Source: RYN-122 sp963761655
Lineage (GTDB): Bacteria; Actinomycetota; Actinomycetes; Mycobacteriales; SCTD01
Assembly (NCBI GenBank): GCA_963761655.1
Contig: CAVXHI010000003.1
Location: 124,001-188,000 of the forward strand
DNA length: 64,000 nucleotides
Reading direction: 5' to 3'
Shown: one piece after another, positions 25,675-34,014 of the stretch
How the letters are laid out: each line of letters starts with the position of its first letter
Position numbering within the stretch: position 1 is the stretch's first letter
Program-made: the position numbers and the translations under genes
Notes under the pieces: model-generated
Databases searched by the model: none
The model's input: only the letters and a program-made list of their open reading frames with translations
Told to the model about the DNA's origin: nothing

Positions 25675-26907
25675 CTACGTGACGCGCGCGGGCGCGGCGG
25701 GACGGGACAGGTGGGCCCCGGTCTCGAGCACCTCGCGGACGACGACGAGGGCGTCGTGGACGTCGACGAAGCGGGTGTAGAGCGGGGCGGGCCCGAGCCG
25801 GACGCGGTCGGGGACGCGGTAGTCGCCGACGACGCCGCGGGCGGAGAGCTCCTGGGTCAGCTGCCAGGCCTCGGGGTGCTCGAGGACGACGTGCGACCCG
25901 CGCCGGTCCGGGTCGCGGGGGCTGGCCACCCGGACGCCGTGGGGGGCGAGCCAGTCGTCGGCGAGCTCCACCAGGTACGACGTCAGGGCCCGGCCCTTCT
26001 CGCGCAGGCGCAGCAGGCCCGCCTCGGCCAGCAGCCGCACCCCCTCCTGCACGGCGAGCAGCCCGCCCACCGGGGGCGTGCCGGTGAGGAAGCGGCGCAC
26101 CCCGGGGGCCGGCGCCCAGGGGTCGTCCATCGCGAAGGGGTCGGCCGCGCCGAACCACCCCTGGACGGGGTTCGCCAGCTCGAGCCCCTCGCGGACCCAC
26201 AGCCAGGCGGGGGCGCCGGGGCCGGCGTTGACGTACTTGTAGGTGCACCCGACGGCGAGGTCGGCCGTCGAGAGGTCGCACGGGACGGCCCCGACCGAGT
26301 GCGAGAGGTCCCAGAGCGTCAGCGCCCCGACGGCGTGGGCCAGGGCGTCGACCTCCGCGACCGGGGCGAGGGCGCCGGACCGGTAGGCGGTGTGCGACAG
26401 CGAGACCAGGCCGACGTCGTCCCCCAGCGCCTCGTCCAGGGCCGCCAGCGACACCCCGCCGTCGAGGTCGGAGTGCACGAGCCGGAGCTCGCCGCCCAGC
26501 AGGTCGGCCACCCCGGACAGGACGTGCCGGTCGCTCGGGAAGTTGTCGTCGTCGGTGACCACGACGGTCCGCCCGGTGGACCGCAGCGCGGCGACGGCCA
26601 GCTTGAACAGGTTGGTGCTCGTGGTGTCGCAGACCAGCGTCTGCCCGGCCCCGACCCCGAGCAGGGCCGCCCCGAGCTCGTCGCCGACGACGCCGGGCAG
26701 GTCGATCCAGTCGGGCCAGCCCCGCACCAGCCGGTCGCCCCACTCCTGCTCGACGTGGGTGCGCAGCCGGTCCGCGGTCGCGTGCGGGAGCCGCCCGAGG
26801 CTGTTGCCGTCGAGGTACAGCAGGTCGGGGTCGGCGACGACGACGCGCTCACGGAAGGCGGCGAGCGGGTCGGCAGCGTCCAGGGCGAGCGCCCGGTCGC
26901 GGGTCAC
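25675..26907 (-). CDS. kynU: kynureninase
   Basis: 410 residues of the PLP-dependent aminotransferase class V group. The opening YLDGNSLGRLP, the cofactor-binding DTTSTNLFKL, WDLSHSVGAVPCDL and the lysine-containing CTYKYVNAGPGAP (about residue 225) are kynureninase signatures; the C-terminal SHVVLEHPEAW and DYRVPDRVRLGPAPLYTRF also fit. It cleaves kynurenine or 3-hydroxykynurenine to anthranilates and alanine. No tryptophan dioxygenase or formamidase gene lies in the window. GTG 26907 overlaps the upstream stop (GTGA), placing it in an operon with a flavin reductase and a TetR regulator. Confidence 0.95.
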   Translation of the reverse strand: MTRDRALALDAADPLAAFRERVVVADPDLLYLDGNSLGRLPHATADRLRTHVEQEWGDRLVRGWPDWIDLPGVVGDELGAALLGVGAGQTLVCDTTSTNLFKLAVAALRSTGRTVVVTDDDNFPSDRHVLSGVADLLGGELRLVHSDLDGGVSLAALDEALGDDVGLVSLSHTAYRSGALAPVAEVDALAHAVGALTLWDLSHSVGAVPCDLSTADLAVGCTYKYVNAGPGAPAWLWVREGLELANPVQGWFGAADPFAMDDPWAPAPGVRRFLTGTPPVGGLLAVQEGVRLLAEAGLLRLREKGRALTSYLVELADDWLAPHGVRVASPRDPDRRGSHVVLEHPEAWQLTQELSARGVVGDYRVPDRVRLGPAPLYTRFVDVHDALVVVREVLETGAHLSRPAAPARVT

Positions 26908-27479
26908 GGCGTCCACACCGGCGCGCTGGTCGCGGCCGCCTGCAGGAGCGGTGCGGGGTCGACCACGACCGAGCTCTCCTGGATCCCGCGGTCGGGCCAG
27001 CGCACCCCGACGACGAGCCCGCCCTGCGGCGGCAGCGGCCACAGCCAGTACTCGCCCTCCCACTGCAGGACGCCGCCGCGGGAGTGCTGCAGCGTGAGGA
27101 CCGGTCCGGTGTCGGGCTGCACGAGGTCGGGCGCGTCGCGGGTGCCGGTGGTCGCACGCCGGCCGTCGGAGAACACGACACCGAGGCGGAACCGGCCCGG
27201 GCTGCGGCTGTACTCCTGCAGCGACCAGTCGAGGTCCTCGGTCCGCTGCTCGTCGGCGAACAGCACCACCACGTGGAGCACCAGCCCGTCGGAGTACGCC
27301 GTCGTGCCCTTCACGGCGATGACGGCGTCGCTGCCGCGGGCCAGCGTGTAGGCGCTCATGGCCAGCACCCCGACCTCGTCGCGGGGCGGCCCGGCGTGGG
27401 CCTGCCGGTGCTCGCGGTGCCGCTGCCAGTCGCCCCCGCTGCGGGGCAGCCGGGCCGGCTCGTCGTCGAAGACCCTCAC
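26904..27479 (-). CDS. hypothetical protein in the kynU operon
   Basis: 191-residue soluble protein. The N-terminus is rich in Arg/His/Pro, followed by a strand-rich body (DAVIAVKGTTAYSDGLVLHVVVLFADEQ, VLQWEGEYWLWPLPPQGGLVVGVRWP) with several Trp. No recognised family and no signal peptide. It overlaps TetR and kynU genes by four bases on each side, so it is co-translated with them; the link to kynurenine metabolism is only by position. Confidence 0.72.
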   Translation of the reverse strand: MRVFDDEPARLPRSGGDWQRHREHRQAHAGPPRDEVGVLAMSAYTLARGSDAVIAVKGTTAYSDGLVLHVVVLFADEQRTEDLDWSLQEYSRSPGRFRLGVVFSDGRRATTGTRDAPDLVQPDTGPVLTLQHSRGGVLQWEGEYWLWPLPPQGGLVVGVRWPDRGIQESSVVVDPAPLLQAAATSAPVWTP

Positions 27480-28054
27480 CGGCGTCCGATCTTGGCCATC
27501 AGGGCGAGCAGCTCCTCGGCGAGGGCCGCCGCCGAGTCCTCGTCGTCGCAGACCGCGACCTCGTGGGCCGACTCCCGCACGACGGTGGTCAGGACGAGGA
27601 CCACGGCCTCGCCCCACGGCTCGTCGCCGGTGCGCAGCAGGTTGGCGTTCAGGGCGGTCCAGGTGCGGAAGCGCTGCCGCGCGGTGAGCTCGAACCCGGG
27701 CGGGCCACCGCCGGCGAGGAACAGCCGGGCGAGGTCGCGCTCGGCCCAGGACCCCTCGAGGTAGCCGCGGGCCCCGGCGACGAACAGCCCGACCGGGTCG
27801 GTCTCCCCGCCCGCGCGGGCCGCCCGGACGCCCGTGGTGGCCCGCTCCTCCTGCCGCACCGAGTACTCCTCGAACAGGGCCAGGTAGAGGTCGGCCTTGC
27901 CCCCGAAGTGGTGGTAGAGGCTCCCCACGCTGGCGCCCGCCCCGGCGACGACGTCGGCGATCGAGGCCTCGGCGAAGCCGGACGCGGCGAACACCGAGCG
28001 GGCGGCCCCCAGCAGGGCGCCCCGGGTGGTCGTGGCCCGCGTGCTGGTCGTCAC
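27476..28054 (-). CDS. TetR-family transcriptional regulator
   Basis: 192 residues. An N-terminal helix-turn-helix (AARSVFAASGFAEASIADV, then GAGASVGSLYHHFGGKADLY) matches TetR proteins closely; the remaining about 130 residues form the variable ligand-binding domain. It overlaps the flavin reductase gene upstream and the hypothetical gene downstream by GTGA, so it probably controls its own operon including kynU. The ligand is unknown; a tryptophan or aromatic catabolite is a reasonable guess. Confidence 0.93.
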   Translation of the reverse strand: MTTSTRATTTRGALLGAARSVFAASGFAEASIADVVAGAGASVGSLYHHFGGKADLYLALFEEYSVRQEERATTGVRAARAGGETDPVGLFVAGARGYLEGSWAERDLARLFLAGGGPPGFELTARQRFRTWTALNANLLRTGDEPWGEAVVLVLTTVVRESAHEVAVCDDEDSAAALAEELLALMAKIGRR

Positions 28055-28656
28055 CGCCCGACCTGCGAGAACGGGATGCGCTTGCGCTCGCTGATCCGGC
28101 CGGCGGTGCCCCACTCGTCGGCGCCGAGGCGCGAGACCGGCTGCAGCAGGGTGACCTCGGGGCGCCCGTCCTGCAGGACCTCCTCGTCGACGACGGCCCA
28201 GACCACCTCGCCGAACACGACGGTCGAGTCGCCGAGCTCCACCGTGCTGTGCAGCCGGCACTCGAGCGCCACCGGCGACTCCGCCACGCGCGGCGGCGCC
28301 ACCAGGCGCGACGCCTCGCGGCTGATCCCCTCGACGGCGTCGAACTCGCTGACGTCGGCCGGGTAGTCGGTGCCGGTGAGGTTCACCTGCTCGACGAGGG
28401 CCTCGGTGCACAGGGACACGACGAACTCCCCGGTCTCGAGGACGTTGCGCAGGCTGTCCTTCACCCCGACGGACGTGAACTGCACGATCGGCGGCTGCAC
28501 GCACGAGATCGTGAAGAACGAGTGCGGCGCGAGGTTGTCGACGCCGACCGCGCTGCGGGTCGACACCCAGGCGATCGGCCGCGGGACGACGACGCTGTTG
28601 AGCAGGGGGTAGACGTCGTAGCCGAGGGCAGCGGGGTCGTAGTCACGTCGGGTCAC
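28051..28656 (-). CDS. flavin reductase-like (FMN-binding split-barrel) protein
   Basis: 201 residues. It fits the flavin reductase-like domain: PRPIAWVSTRSAVG, NLAPHSFFTISCVQPPIVQF, FVVSLCTEALVEQVNLTG and the late VFGEVVWAVVDEEVLQ. Members supply reduced flavin to monooxygenases or reduce other substrates. First gene of the minus-strand operon leading to TetR and kynU. Start GTG 28656 has GAGAGT six bases upstream, a weaker form of the leaderless box, and is divergent from glpX with 37 bases between. Confidence 0.9.
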   Translation of the reverse strand: MTRRDYDPAALGYDVYPLLNSVVVPRPIAWVSTRSAVGVDNLAPHSFFTISCVQPPIVQFTSVGVKDSLRNVLETGEFVVSLCTEALVEQVNLTGTDYPADVSEFDAVEGISREASRLVAPPRVAESPVALECRLHSTVELGDSTVVFGEVVWAVVDEEVLQDGRPEVTLLQPVSRLGADEWGTAGRISERKRIPFSQVGR

Positions 28657-28681
28657 GACCCGACTCTCCCACCCTGCTCGC

Positions 28682-28687
28682 TAGGGT
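28682..28687 (+). promoter_or_regulatory. -10 box for leaderless transcription of glpX
   Basis: TAGGGT six bases before ATG 28694, in the 37-base divergent spacer. Confidence 0.58.
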
Positions 28688-28693
28688 CGGCGG

Positions 28694-29728
28694 ATGAGCG
28701 ACTCCGACCTCCCCGCCGCGCTCCTCGTCGACCGCGAGGCCCCCGACCGCAACATCTCGCTGGAGCTGGTGCGCGTCACCGAGGCCGCCGCCATGGCCGC
28801 CGGCCGCTGGGTCGGGCGCGGCGACAAGAACGGCGGGGACGGCGCGGCCGTCGACGCGATGCGCACCCTCATCGGCACGGTCTCGATGAAGGGCGTCGTC
28901 GTCATCGGCGAGGGCGAGAAGGACGAGGCCCCGATGCTGTTCAACGGGGAGGCGGTCGGCGACGGCAACGGCCCCGAGTGCGACGTCGCGGTCGACCCCA
29001 TCGACGGCACCACGCTGATGGCCAAGGGCATGCCGAACGCGATCGCGGTCATGGCGGTCGCCGAGCGCGGCACCATGTACGACCCGAGCTCGGTCTTCTA
29101 CATGGAGAAGCTCGTCACCGGCCCCGAGGCCGCGGACGTCGTCGACATCAGCGCCCCCGTCAAGCACAACGTGCAGGCGGTCGCCAAGGCCAAGGGCCTG
29201 TCCGTCGAGGACGTCACCGTCTGCATCCTGGACCGGCCCCGACACGAGGACCTCGTCCGCGAGGTCCGCGAGGCCGGCGCCCGGATCACGTTCATCAGCG
29301 ACGGCGACGTCGCGGGTGCGGTCATGGCCGCGAGCGACGGCACGGGCGTCGACCTGCTGCTCGGCATCGGCGGCACGCCCGAGGGGATCATCACGGCCTG
29401 CGCGGTCAAGTGCCTCGGCGGGGTCATCCAGGCCAAGCTCTGGCCGCAGAAGAAGAGCGAGTTCGTCAACGCGGCGGCCGCCGGGCTCGACCTCGGCGCC
29501 GTGCTGTCCACCGACGACCTCGTCCGCAGCGACAACGTCTTCTTCGTCGCGACCGGCATCACCGACGGCGAGCTCGTCCGCGGCGTCCGCTACAAGGGCG
29601 GCGGCGCCACCACGGAGTCGCTCGTGATGCGGAGCAAGAGCGGGACGATCCGACGGGTCAGCAGCGAGCACCGCCTCACCAAGCTGCGCGCCTACTCCTC
29701 CGTCGACTTCGAGCGCCCCGCCCGCTAG
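28694..29728 (+). CDS. glpX: class II fructose-1,6-bisphosphatase
   Basis: 344 residues, full length. Metal and phosphate motifs GRGDKNGGDGAAVDAM, IGEGEKDEAPML and DPIDGTTLMAKG are the GlpX hallmarks, with GIGGTPEGIITACA and YKGGGATTESL near the C-terminus. It hydrolyses fructose-1,6-bisphosphate in gluconeogenesis, the usual (often only) FBPase in actinobacteria. Together with pckG at 49,655 it gives two gluconeogenic enzymes in this window. Confidence 0.98.
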   Translation: MSDSDLPAALLVDREAPDRNISLELVRVTEAAAMAAGRWVGRGDKNGGDGAAVDAMRTLIGTVSMKGVVVIGEGEKDEAPMLFNGEAVGDGNGPECDVAVDPIDGTTLMAKGMPNAIAVMAVAERGTMYDPSSVFYMEKLVTGPEAADVVDISAPVKHNVQAVAKAKGLSVEDVTVCILDRPRHEDLVREVREAGARITFISDGDVAGAVMAASDGTGVDLLLGIGGTPEGIITACAVKCLGGVIQAKLWPQKKSEFVNAAAAGLDLGAVLSTDDLVRSDNVFFVATGITDGELVRGVRYKGGGATTESLVMRSKSGTIRRVSSEHRLTKLRAYSSVDFERPAR

Positions 29729-29908
29729 CAGGGCGCCCCCGTGCGGCGACGCGCGGGTCGCGATGGCGGTGGGCTCTCCTCCCGGAGAGGTCCCTCGAGG
29801 CCCGCGGTCACCCGTGCGTCCTGACCATCGTCGGCGCCGTCGGGCGGCAGGGCCAGCAGATCCGGCGTCCTCCTGCGGCCAGTGGCCGGTACCTGCCACC
29901 CTCCGGGC

Positions 29909-30862
29909 GTGGACCTGCTCGGACTCGCCCCCGCCCCGGCCGCCGTCTACCGGGCGCTGCTGCGCCGGCCGGGCACCGACGTGGCCGCGCTGGCCGTGGT
30001 CTGCGGCCACGACCCCGACGTCGTCGTGGCCGCCCTCGCCGAGCTGGCCGGGCGCGGGCTGCTCGACGGCCTGGTGCCCGTCCGGCCCGACACCGTCCTC
30101 GAGCCCGCCCTGGTCGACGTCGAGGCCGGGATCGCCGAGACCCGCCGGGCCGTGCTGGCGGCCCGCCGCGAGCTGACCGAGCTGGTCGAGCTGTACGCCG
30201 GCGGCGTCGCCCGGTCGGACCGCACCGTGGACGTCGAGCGCATCGACGGCGGCAACGAGGCGGTGCAGCGGCGGATCGACGAGCTGGTGGGCTCGCTGTC
30301 GCGCGAGCTCCTCGCGGTGAACCCGCAGTACACGGCCGCCCACCTCATGCAGGAGGAGGCCGAGCAGTCCCTGGCCCTGCTCGCCCGCGGCGTGCGGCTG
30401 CAGACGGTGACCGGCCCGGGCGTGCTGGCGGACCCCGAGGAGCTGCGGCACGCCCGGCTCATGGACGCGCAGGGCGACACCCACCGGGTCCACCCCGACC
30501 CTCCGCTGCGGATGCTGCTGCTCGACCGCCGGGTCGTCGTCGTCCCGCTCGACCCCGACGACCCCTCCGACGGCGCCCTGTTCGTCTGGTCCGCCCCGCT
30601 GGTGCGCAGCTTCGTGGCGCTGTTCGCCTCGCTGTGGGAGCAGTCCCGGCCGCTGACGACGCCGGTGGTCGAGGGCCTCGGCGGCCGGGAGCGCCAGCTG
30701 CTGGAGCTGCTCGCCGCGGGCCTCAAGGACGAGAGCGTGGGGCGCCACCTCGGGGTCAGCGTCCGGACGGTCCGCCGCGAGTCGGCCGCCCTGCTGGACC
30801 GGCTCGGCGCGCAGACCCGGTTCCAGGCGGGGGTCGAGGCGGCCCGGCGCGGCTGGCTCTGA
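29909..30862 (+). CDS. TrmB-like/LuxR-type transcriptional regulator
   Basis: 317 residues. N-terminal winged-helix region (VDLLGLAPAPAAVYRALLR) like TrmB or LuxR regulators of actinobacteria, a coiled linker, a central PLD-like sensor segment (LLAVNPQYTAAHLMQEEAEQ, MLLLDRRVVVVPLDPDDP) and a C-terminal LuxR helix-turn-helix (LLELLAAGLKDESVGRHLG, VSVRTVRRES). GTG 29909 is chosen because the family pattern begins there; an in-frame GTG at 29882 would add nine residues. The upstream 180 bases hold only a short hairpin (CTCTCC 29774-29779 with GGAGAG 29784-29789). Target genes unknown. Confidence 0.87.
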   Translation: MDLLGLAPAPAAVYRALLRRPGTDVAALAVVCGHDPDVVVAALAELAGRGLLDGLVPVRPDTVLEPALVDVEAGIAETRRAVLAARRELTELVELYAGGVARSDRTVDVERIDGGNEAVQRRIDELVGSLSRELLAVNPQYTAAHLMQEEAEQSLALLARGVRLQTVTGPGVLADPEELRHARLMDAQGDTHRVHPDPPLRMLLLDRRVVVVPLDPDDPSDGALFVWSAPLVRSFVALFASLWEQSRPLTTPVVEGLGGRERQLLELLAAGLKDESVGRHLGVSVRTVRRESAALLDRLGAQTRFQAGVEAARRGWL

Positions 30863-30875
30863 GAGCCTCGGGGCC

Positions 30876-31647
30876 ATGCGCCTGGCCACCTGGAACGTGA
30901 ACTCGATCGGCGCCCGGCTCCCCCGCCTGCTCCCCTGGCTGGAGGAGGTCGCCCCCGACGTCGTCGGGCTGCAGGAGACCAAGTGCGCCGACGCCGCCTT
31001 CCCCTACGCCGACCTCGCCGCGCTCGGCTACGAGGCGGCCCACGCCGGGGACGGCCGGTGGAACGGCGTGGCGGTGCTGTCCCGGGTCGGGCTGACCGAC
31101 GTCGACACGACGCAGCTGGTGGCGGGCCTGGAGGGCTCCCCGGAGCCGCGGGTGGTGTCCGCGCAGTGCGGGCCGCTGCACGTGACCAGCGTCTACGTCC
31201 CGAACGGGCGCAGCCTCGACGACCCGCACTACGCCTACAAGCTCGACTGGTTCGCGACCCTCCGGGAGCGGATGGAGCGAGACGGCGCGAGCACCCCGCG
31301 GGTCGTCATGGGCGACCTCAACGTCGCCCTCGAGGACACCGACGTCTGGGACATCGCGAAGTTCGAGGGCAGCACGCACGTGAGCGCAGCCCGAGCGCGA
31401 CGCCGTCCGGGCGCTGCTCGACGTCGGGTACGCGCTGGCCGACCCGCGACCCGGCAAGGGCGACGTCGCCTTCACGTTCTGGGACTACCGCGCCGGGATG
31501 ATGCACAAGAACCTCGGCATGAAGATCGACCACGTGCTGCACACGCCGTCGGTCGCGGTCACCGACGGCTGGGTCGACCGGGAGGCCCGCAAGGGCAAGG
31601 GCGCGAGCGACCACGCCCCCGTGGTCGTCGAGGTCGAGGTCGCCTAG
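30876..31647 (+). CDS. xthA: exodeoxyribonuclease III, frameshifted by one extra base
   Basis: Endonuclease/exonuclease/phosphatase-fold DNA repair nuclease (AP endonuclease). RLATWNVNSI, GLQETKC, VYVPNGRSLDDPHY and VVMGDLNVALEDTDVWD are all in frame from ATG 30876. After STHVS the frame degenerates, while one base over it continues PERDAVRALLDVGYALADP, FTFWDYRAGMMHKNLGMKID and GASDHAPVVVEVEVA to TAG 31647. An extra base in GCAG (31386-31389, expected GAG) explains this. The repaired product is about 256 residues, normal for XthA, with the catalytic SDHAP His in the second frame. Sequencing error or recent mutation; the rest is intact. Confidence 0.9.
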
Positions 31648-32594
31648 GCCAGGAGGGCGCGTCCGCGGCCCGCGGCCTTGGCCCGGTAGAGGGCGGCGTC
31701 GGCGTCGCGCAGGAGGCGGTCCTCGTCCAGGACCTCGCCGCACACCCCGACGCTGATCCCGACCGGCAGCAGGCTGCCGTCGTCGAGGCGGACGGGCAGG
31801 TCGGCCACCTGGCGGCAGAGCCGGTCCGCGAGGACCAGGCCGGCCGCGCCGCAGGTCAGCGGCAGGACCGCGAGGAACTCCTCGCCGCCCCAGCGGCCGA
31901 TCACGTCGCTCTCGCGCAGGGCGCCGCGCAGGGCGGCCGACACCTCGACGAGGACCCGGTCGCCGACGGCGTGGCCGTAGGAGTCGTTGACGCGCTTGAA
32001 CTCGTCGAGGTCGATCATGAGGACCGTCAGCGGCAGGCCGTAGCGCCGGGCCTTGGCCAGCTCGGTCGCGAGGACCTCCTCGGCGGCCCGGCGGTTCAGC
32101 AGCCCGGTCAGGCCGTCCGTGCGGCTGACCCGCTCCAGCTCGGCGTTGCGGGCACGCAGCTCGTCCGACAGCCGCTTGACCCGGAGCGCGGAGGAGAGCC
32201 GGGCGAGCAGCTCGTCGGTCTCGAACGGCTTGCGCAGGTAGTCGTGGGCGCCGCGCTCCATGGCGTCGGTGATGTCGCCGACGTCGGAGCGCCCCGTCAG
32301 GCAGACGACCGGCACGTGCAGCAGGTCGGGGTCGGCCTGCAGGCGGTCGAGCACCTCGAGGCCGGACATCCCCGGCATGACGACGTCGAGCAGGACGACG
32401 TCGGGCGGGTCGACCAGGCACAGCTCGAGCGCCTCGGCGCCGTCCACGGCCTCGACGACGACGTAGCCGGCGTCCTCGAGGTTGGCCACCAGGATGGCGC
32501 GGATGAGCGAGCTGTCGTCGACGACGAGGACCCGCGGGGGCCGGTCCGGGTCGGTCCGCTGCGAGGGCAGGCGCAGCGACGGGGTGGGGGACAC
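31644..32594 (-). CDS. response regulator with GGDEF diguanylate cyclase output
   Basis: About 316 residues. A REC domain (RVLVVDDSSLIRAILVANL, phospho-acceptor Asp in VVLLDVVMPGMSG, conserved VCLTGRSD and YLRKPF) is joined by a coiled coil (RLSDELRARNAELERV) to a GGDEF domain (DGLTGLLNRRA, GRWGGEEFLAVLP, YRAKAAGRGRA). GGEEF is an active signature, so phosphorylation should control c-di-GMP synthesis. The GTG at 32594 has GACGAT six bases upstream; ATG 32654 with a GAGGTG sequence is a longer alternative overlapping the divergent gene. No histidine kinase lies next to it. Confidence 0.92.
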   Translation of the reverse strand: MSPTPSLRLPSQRTDPDRPPRVLVVDDSSLIRAILVANLEDAGYVVVEAVDGAEALELCLVDPPDVVLLDVVMPGMSGLEVLDRLQADPDLLHVPVVCLTGRSDVGDITDAMERGAHDYLRKPFETDELLARLSSALRVKRLSDELRARNAELERVSRTDGLTGLLNRRAAEEVLATELAKARRYGLPLTVLMIDLDEFKRVNDSYGHAVGDRVLVEVSAALRGALRESDVIGRWGGEEFLAVLPLTCGAAGLVLADRLCRQVADLPVRLDDGSLLPVGISVGVCGEVLDEDRLLRDADAALYRAKAAGRGRALLA

Positions 32595-32639
32595 GTCCAG
32601 ATCGTCGGCGCCGGGAGGCAGACCTTGAGCACCCGACCG

Positions 32640-32645
32640 TAGGGT
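32640..32645 (+). promoter_or_regulatory. -10 box for leaderless transcription of the small membrane protein gene
   Basis: TAGGGT seven bases before ATG 32653. Confidence 0.52.
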
Positions 32646-32652
32646 TCGGCCC

Positions 32653-32970
32653 ATGCGCACCTCGCTCCTCGCCGCCGGGACCCTCGTCGCCGGCTACGCC
32701 GTCGCGGCCTCCACGGGGGTCCGTCCGCTCGGCGGCGTCGTCCTGGCGGCCGGCGCGGCCGTCTGCACCCGCGAGTGGGCCCGCACCTCCGGCCCGGGCA
32801 CGGCGGCCGGCCTGCTGACGGTCTTCGTCGGTGCCTTCGCGGCCTCCCACGCGCTGGCGAAGCCGCTCGGGGCCTGGCCGTCGGTCCTCACCGTCGCCGC
32901 CGTCACCGGTGCGGCCGCGCACCTCGCGAACGACCGCCGCGAGGACCGTCGCCTGCTGGCGGTCCGCTAG
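32653..32970 (+). CDS. small membrane protein, function unknown
   Basis: 105 residues with about three to four hydrophobic spans (SLLAAGTLVAGYAVAAS, LGGVVLAAGAAVC, TAAGLLTVFVGAFAASHALA, SVLTVAAVTGAAAHLA) and a charged Arg/Asp-rich C-terminal tail. No family recognised. It ends against the convergent FUSC-like gene with no gap. Confidence 0.75.
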   Translation: MRTSLLAAGTLVAGYAVAASTGVRPLGGVVLAAGAAVCTREWARTSGPGTAAGLLTVFVGAFAASHALAKPLGAWPSVLTVAAVTGAAAHLANDRREDRRLLAVR

Positions 32971-34014
32971 TCACAGGTGCGGCAGGGCGGCCCGCGCCTC
33001 GTCCACCGACGTCCCCGTCCCGACCAGCAGGTCGACGACCGCGGACCGCAGCTGCGCGACCACGACCTGCCCCGAGAGCGTCTCGGCGTGCAGCCGCGCC
33101 GGGTCCAGGTCGCGGCCGAGCAGGTGCAGCGCGGCGTCGGCGCCCGGGTCCCGCTCGGCCAGCGCCACGAGCACCTCGGCCAGCAGGTCGAGCAGGTCCG
33201 GCAGCGCCGGCGGGAGCGCCTCCGCGGTCTCGAGGGCGAACAGCACGCGGCGGACCAGGACGCGCAGGTTCCGGACGGCCCGGTCGACGCCCGCGTGCAG
33301 CCGGACCTGTGCGGCGTGGGTGCGGCCGCCCGGGTCCCGGCGCAGCAGCGAGAGCGCACTGATGTCGCGCCCGGTGGTGACGGCGTCGGCCCAGGCCTGC
33401 AGCCCGGGGGCGGTGGCCCGGCCCTCCGCCAGCGCCTCGGCGGCGAGCCCCGGGTCGGCCCGGCGGACGGCGTCGGCGTCGAGGGCCAGCACCCGGGCGA
33501 GGTCGAGCAGGACGCCCTCCCCGTGCCGGCGGGCGCGTCGCCAGGGGTCGGCGGGCAGCAGCGCCGCGACGAGCAGGGCGGTGGCGCCGCCGACGAGGGC
33601 GTCCTGCCAGCGGGCGAACCCGCTGCCGGGCGTCCGCGGGAGCGCCACGACGAAGACGGCCTGCAGCCCGGCCTGCGCGACCAGCAGCGGCCCGCCGTCG
33701 AGCGCGACCGCGAGCAGCAGGGCCACCGTCACGACGACGCCGATCTGCCACGCCCCCGTGCCGACCAGCCCGACCAGCGCGTCCCCGACGGCGACCCCGA
33801 CCGTGACCCCGACGGCGAGCTCGGCGACCCGGCGCAGCCGCTGGGCCGCCCGGACCCCGAGGCAGACGACCGCGGCCACGCAGGCGAAGAAGGGCCGGCT
33901 GTGGCCGAGCAGGGTGGTCGCCAGCGCCCAGGCCAGCCCGGCGGCGATGCCGCACTGGGCCACCGACCAGGCCGAGGTCCTCAGCCGCAGCCCGGCGGCC
34001 GCGAGGGCGCTCAC
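32971..34014 (-). CDS. FUSC-like aromatic acid exporter family membrane protein
   Basis: 347 residues. N-terminal about 150 residues carry five to six membrane spans (SVAQCGIAAGLAWALATTLL, PFFACVAAVVCLGV, LAVGVTVGVAVGDALVGLVG, IGVVVTVALLLAVAL, ATALLVAALLPADPWRRAR) ending with the PxDPxRRxR turn common in FUSC/YccC-type proteins. The C-terminal 200 residues are helical and cytoplasmic. Half-size relative to tandem FUSC exporters, as usual in actinobacteria. GTG overlaps the stop of the helR gene (GTGA). Confidence 0.85.
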   Translation of the reverse strand: MSALAAAGLRLRTSAWSVAQCGIAAGLAWALATTLLGHSRPFFACVAAVVCLGVRAAQRLRRVAELAVGVTVGVAVGDALVGLVGTGAWQIGVVVTVALLLAVALDGGPLLVAQAGLQAVFVVALPRTPGSGFARWQDALVGGATALLVAALLPADPWRRARRHGEGVLLDLARVLALDADAVRRADPGLAAEALAEGRATAPGLQAWADAVTTGRDISALSLLRRDPGGRTHAAQVRLHAGVDRAVRNLRVLVRRVLFALETAEALPPALPDLLDLLAEVLVALAERDPGADAALHLLGRDLDPARLHAETLSGQVVVAQLRSAVVDLLVGTGTSVDEARAALPHL

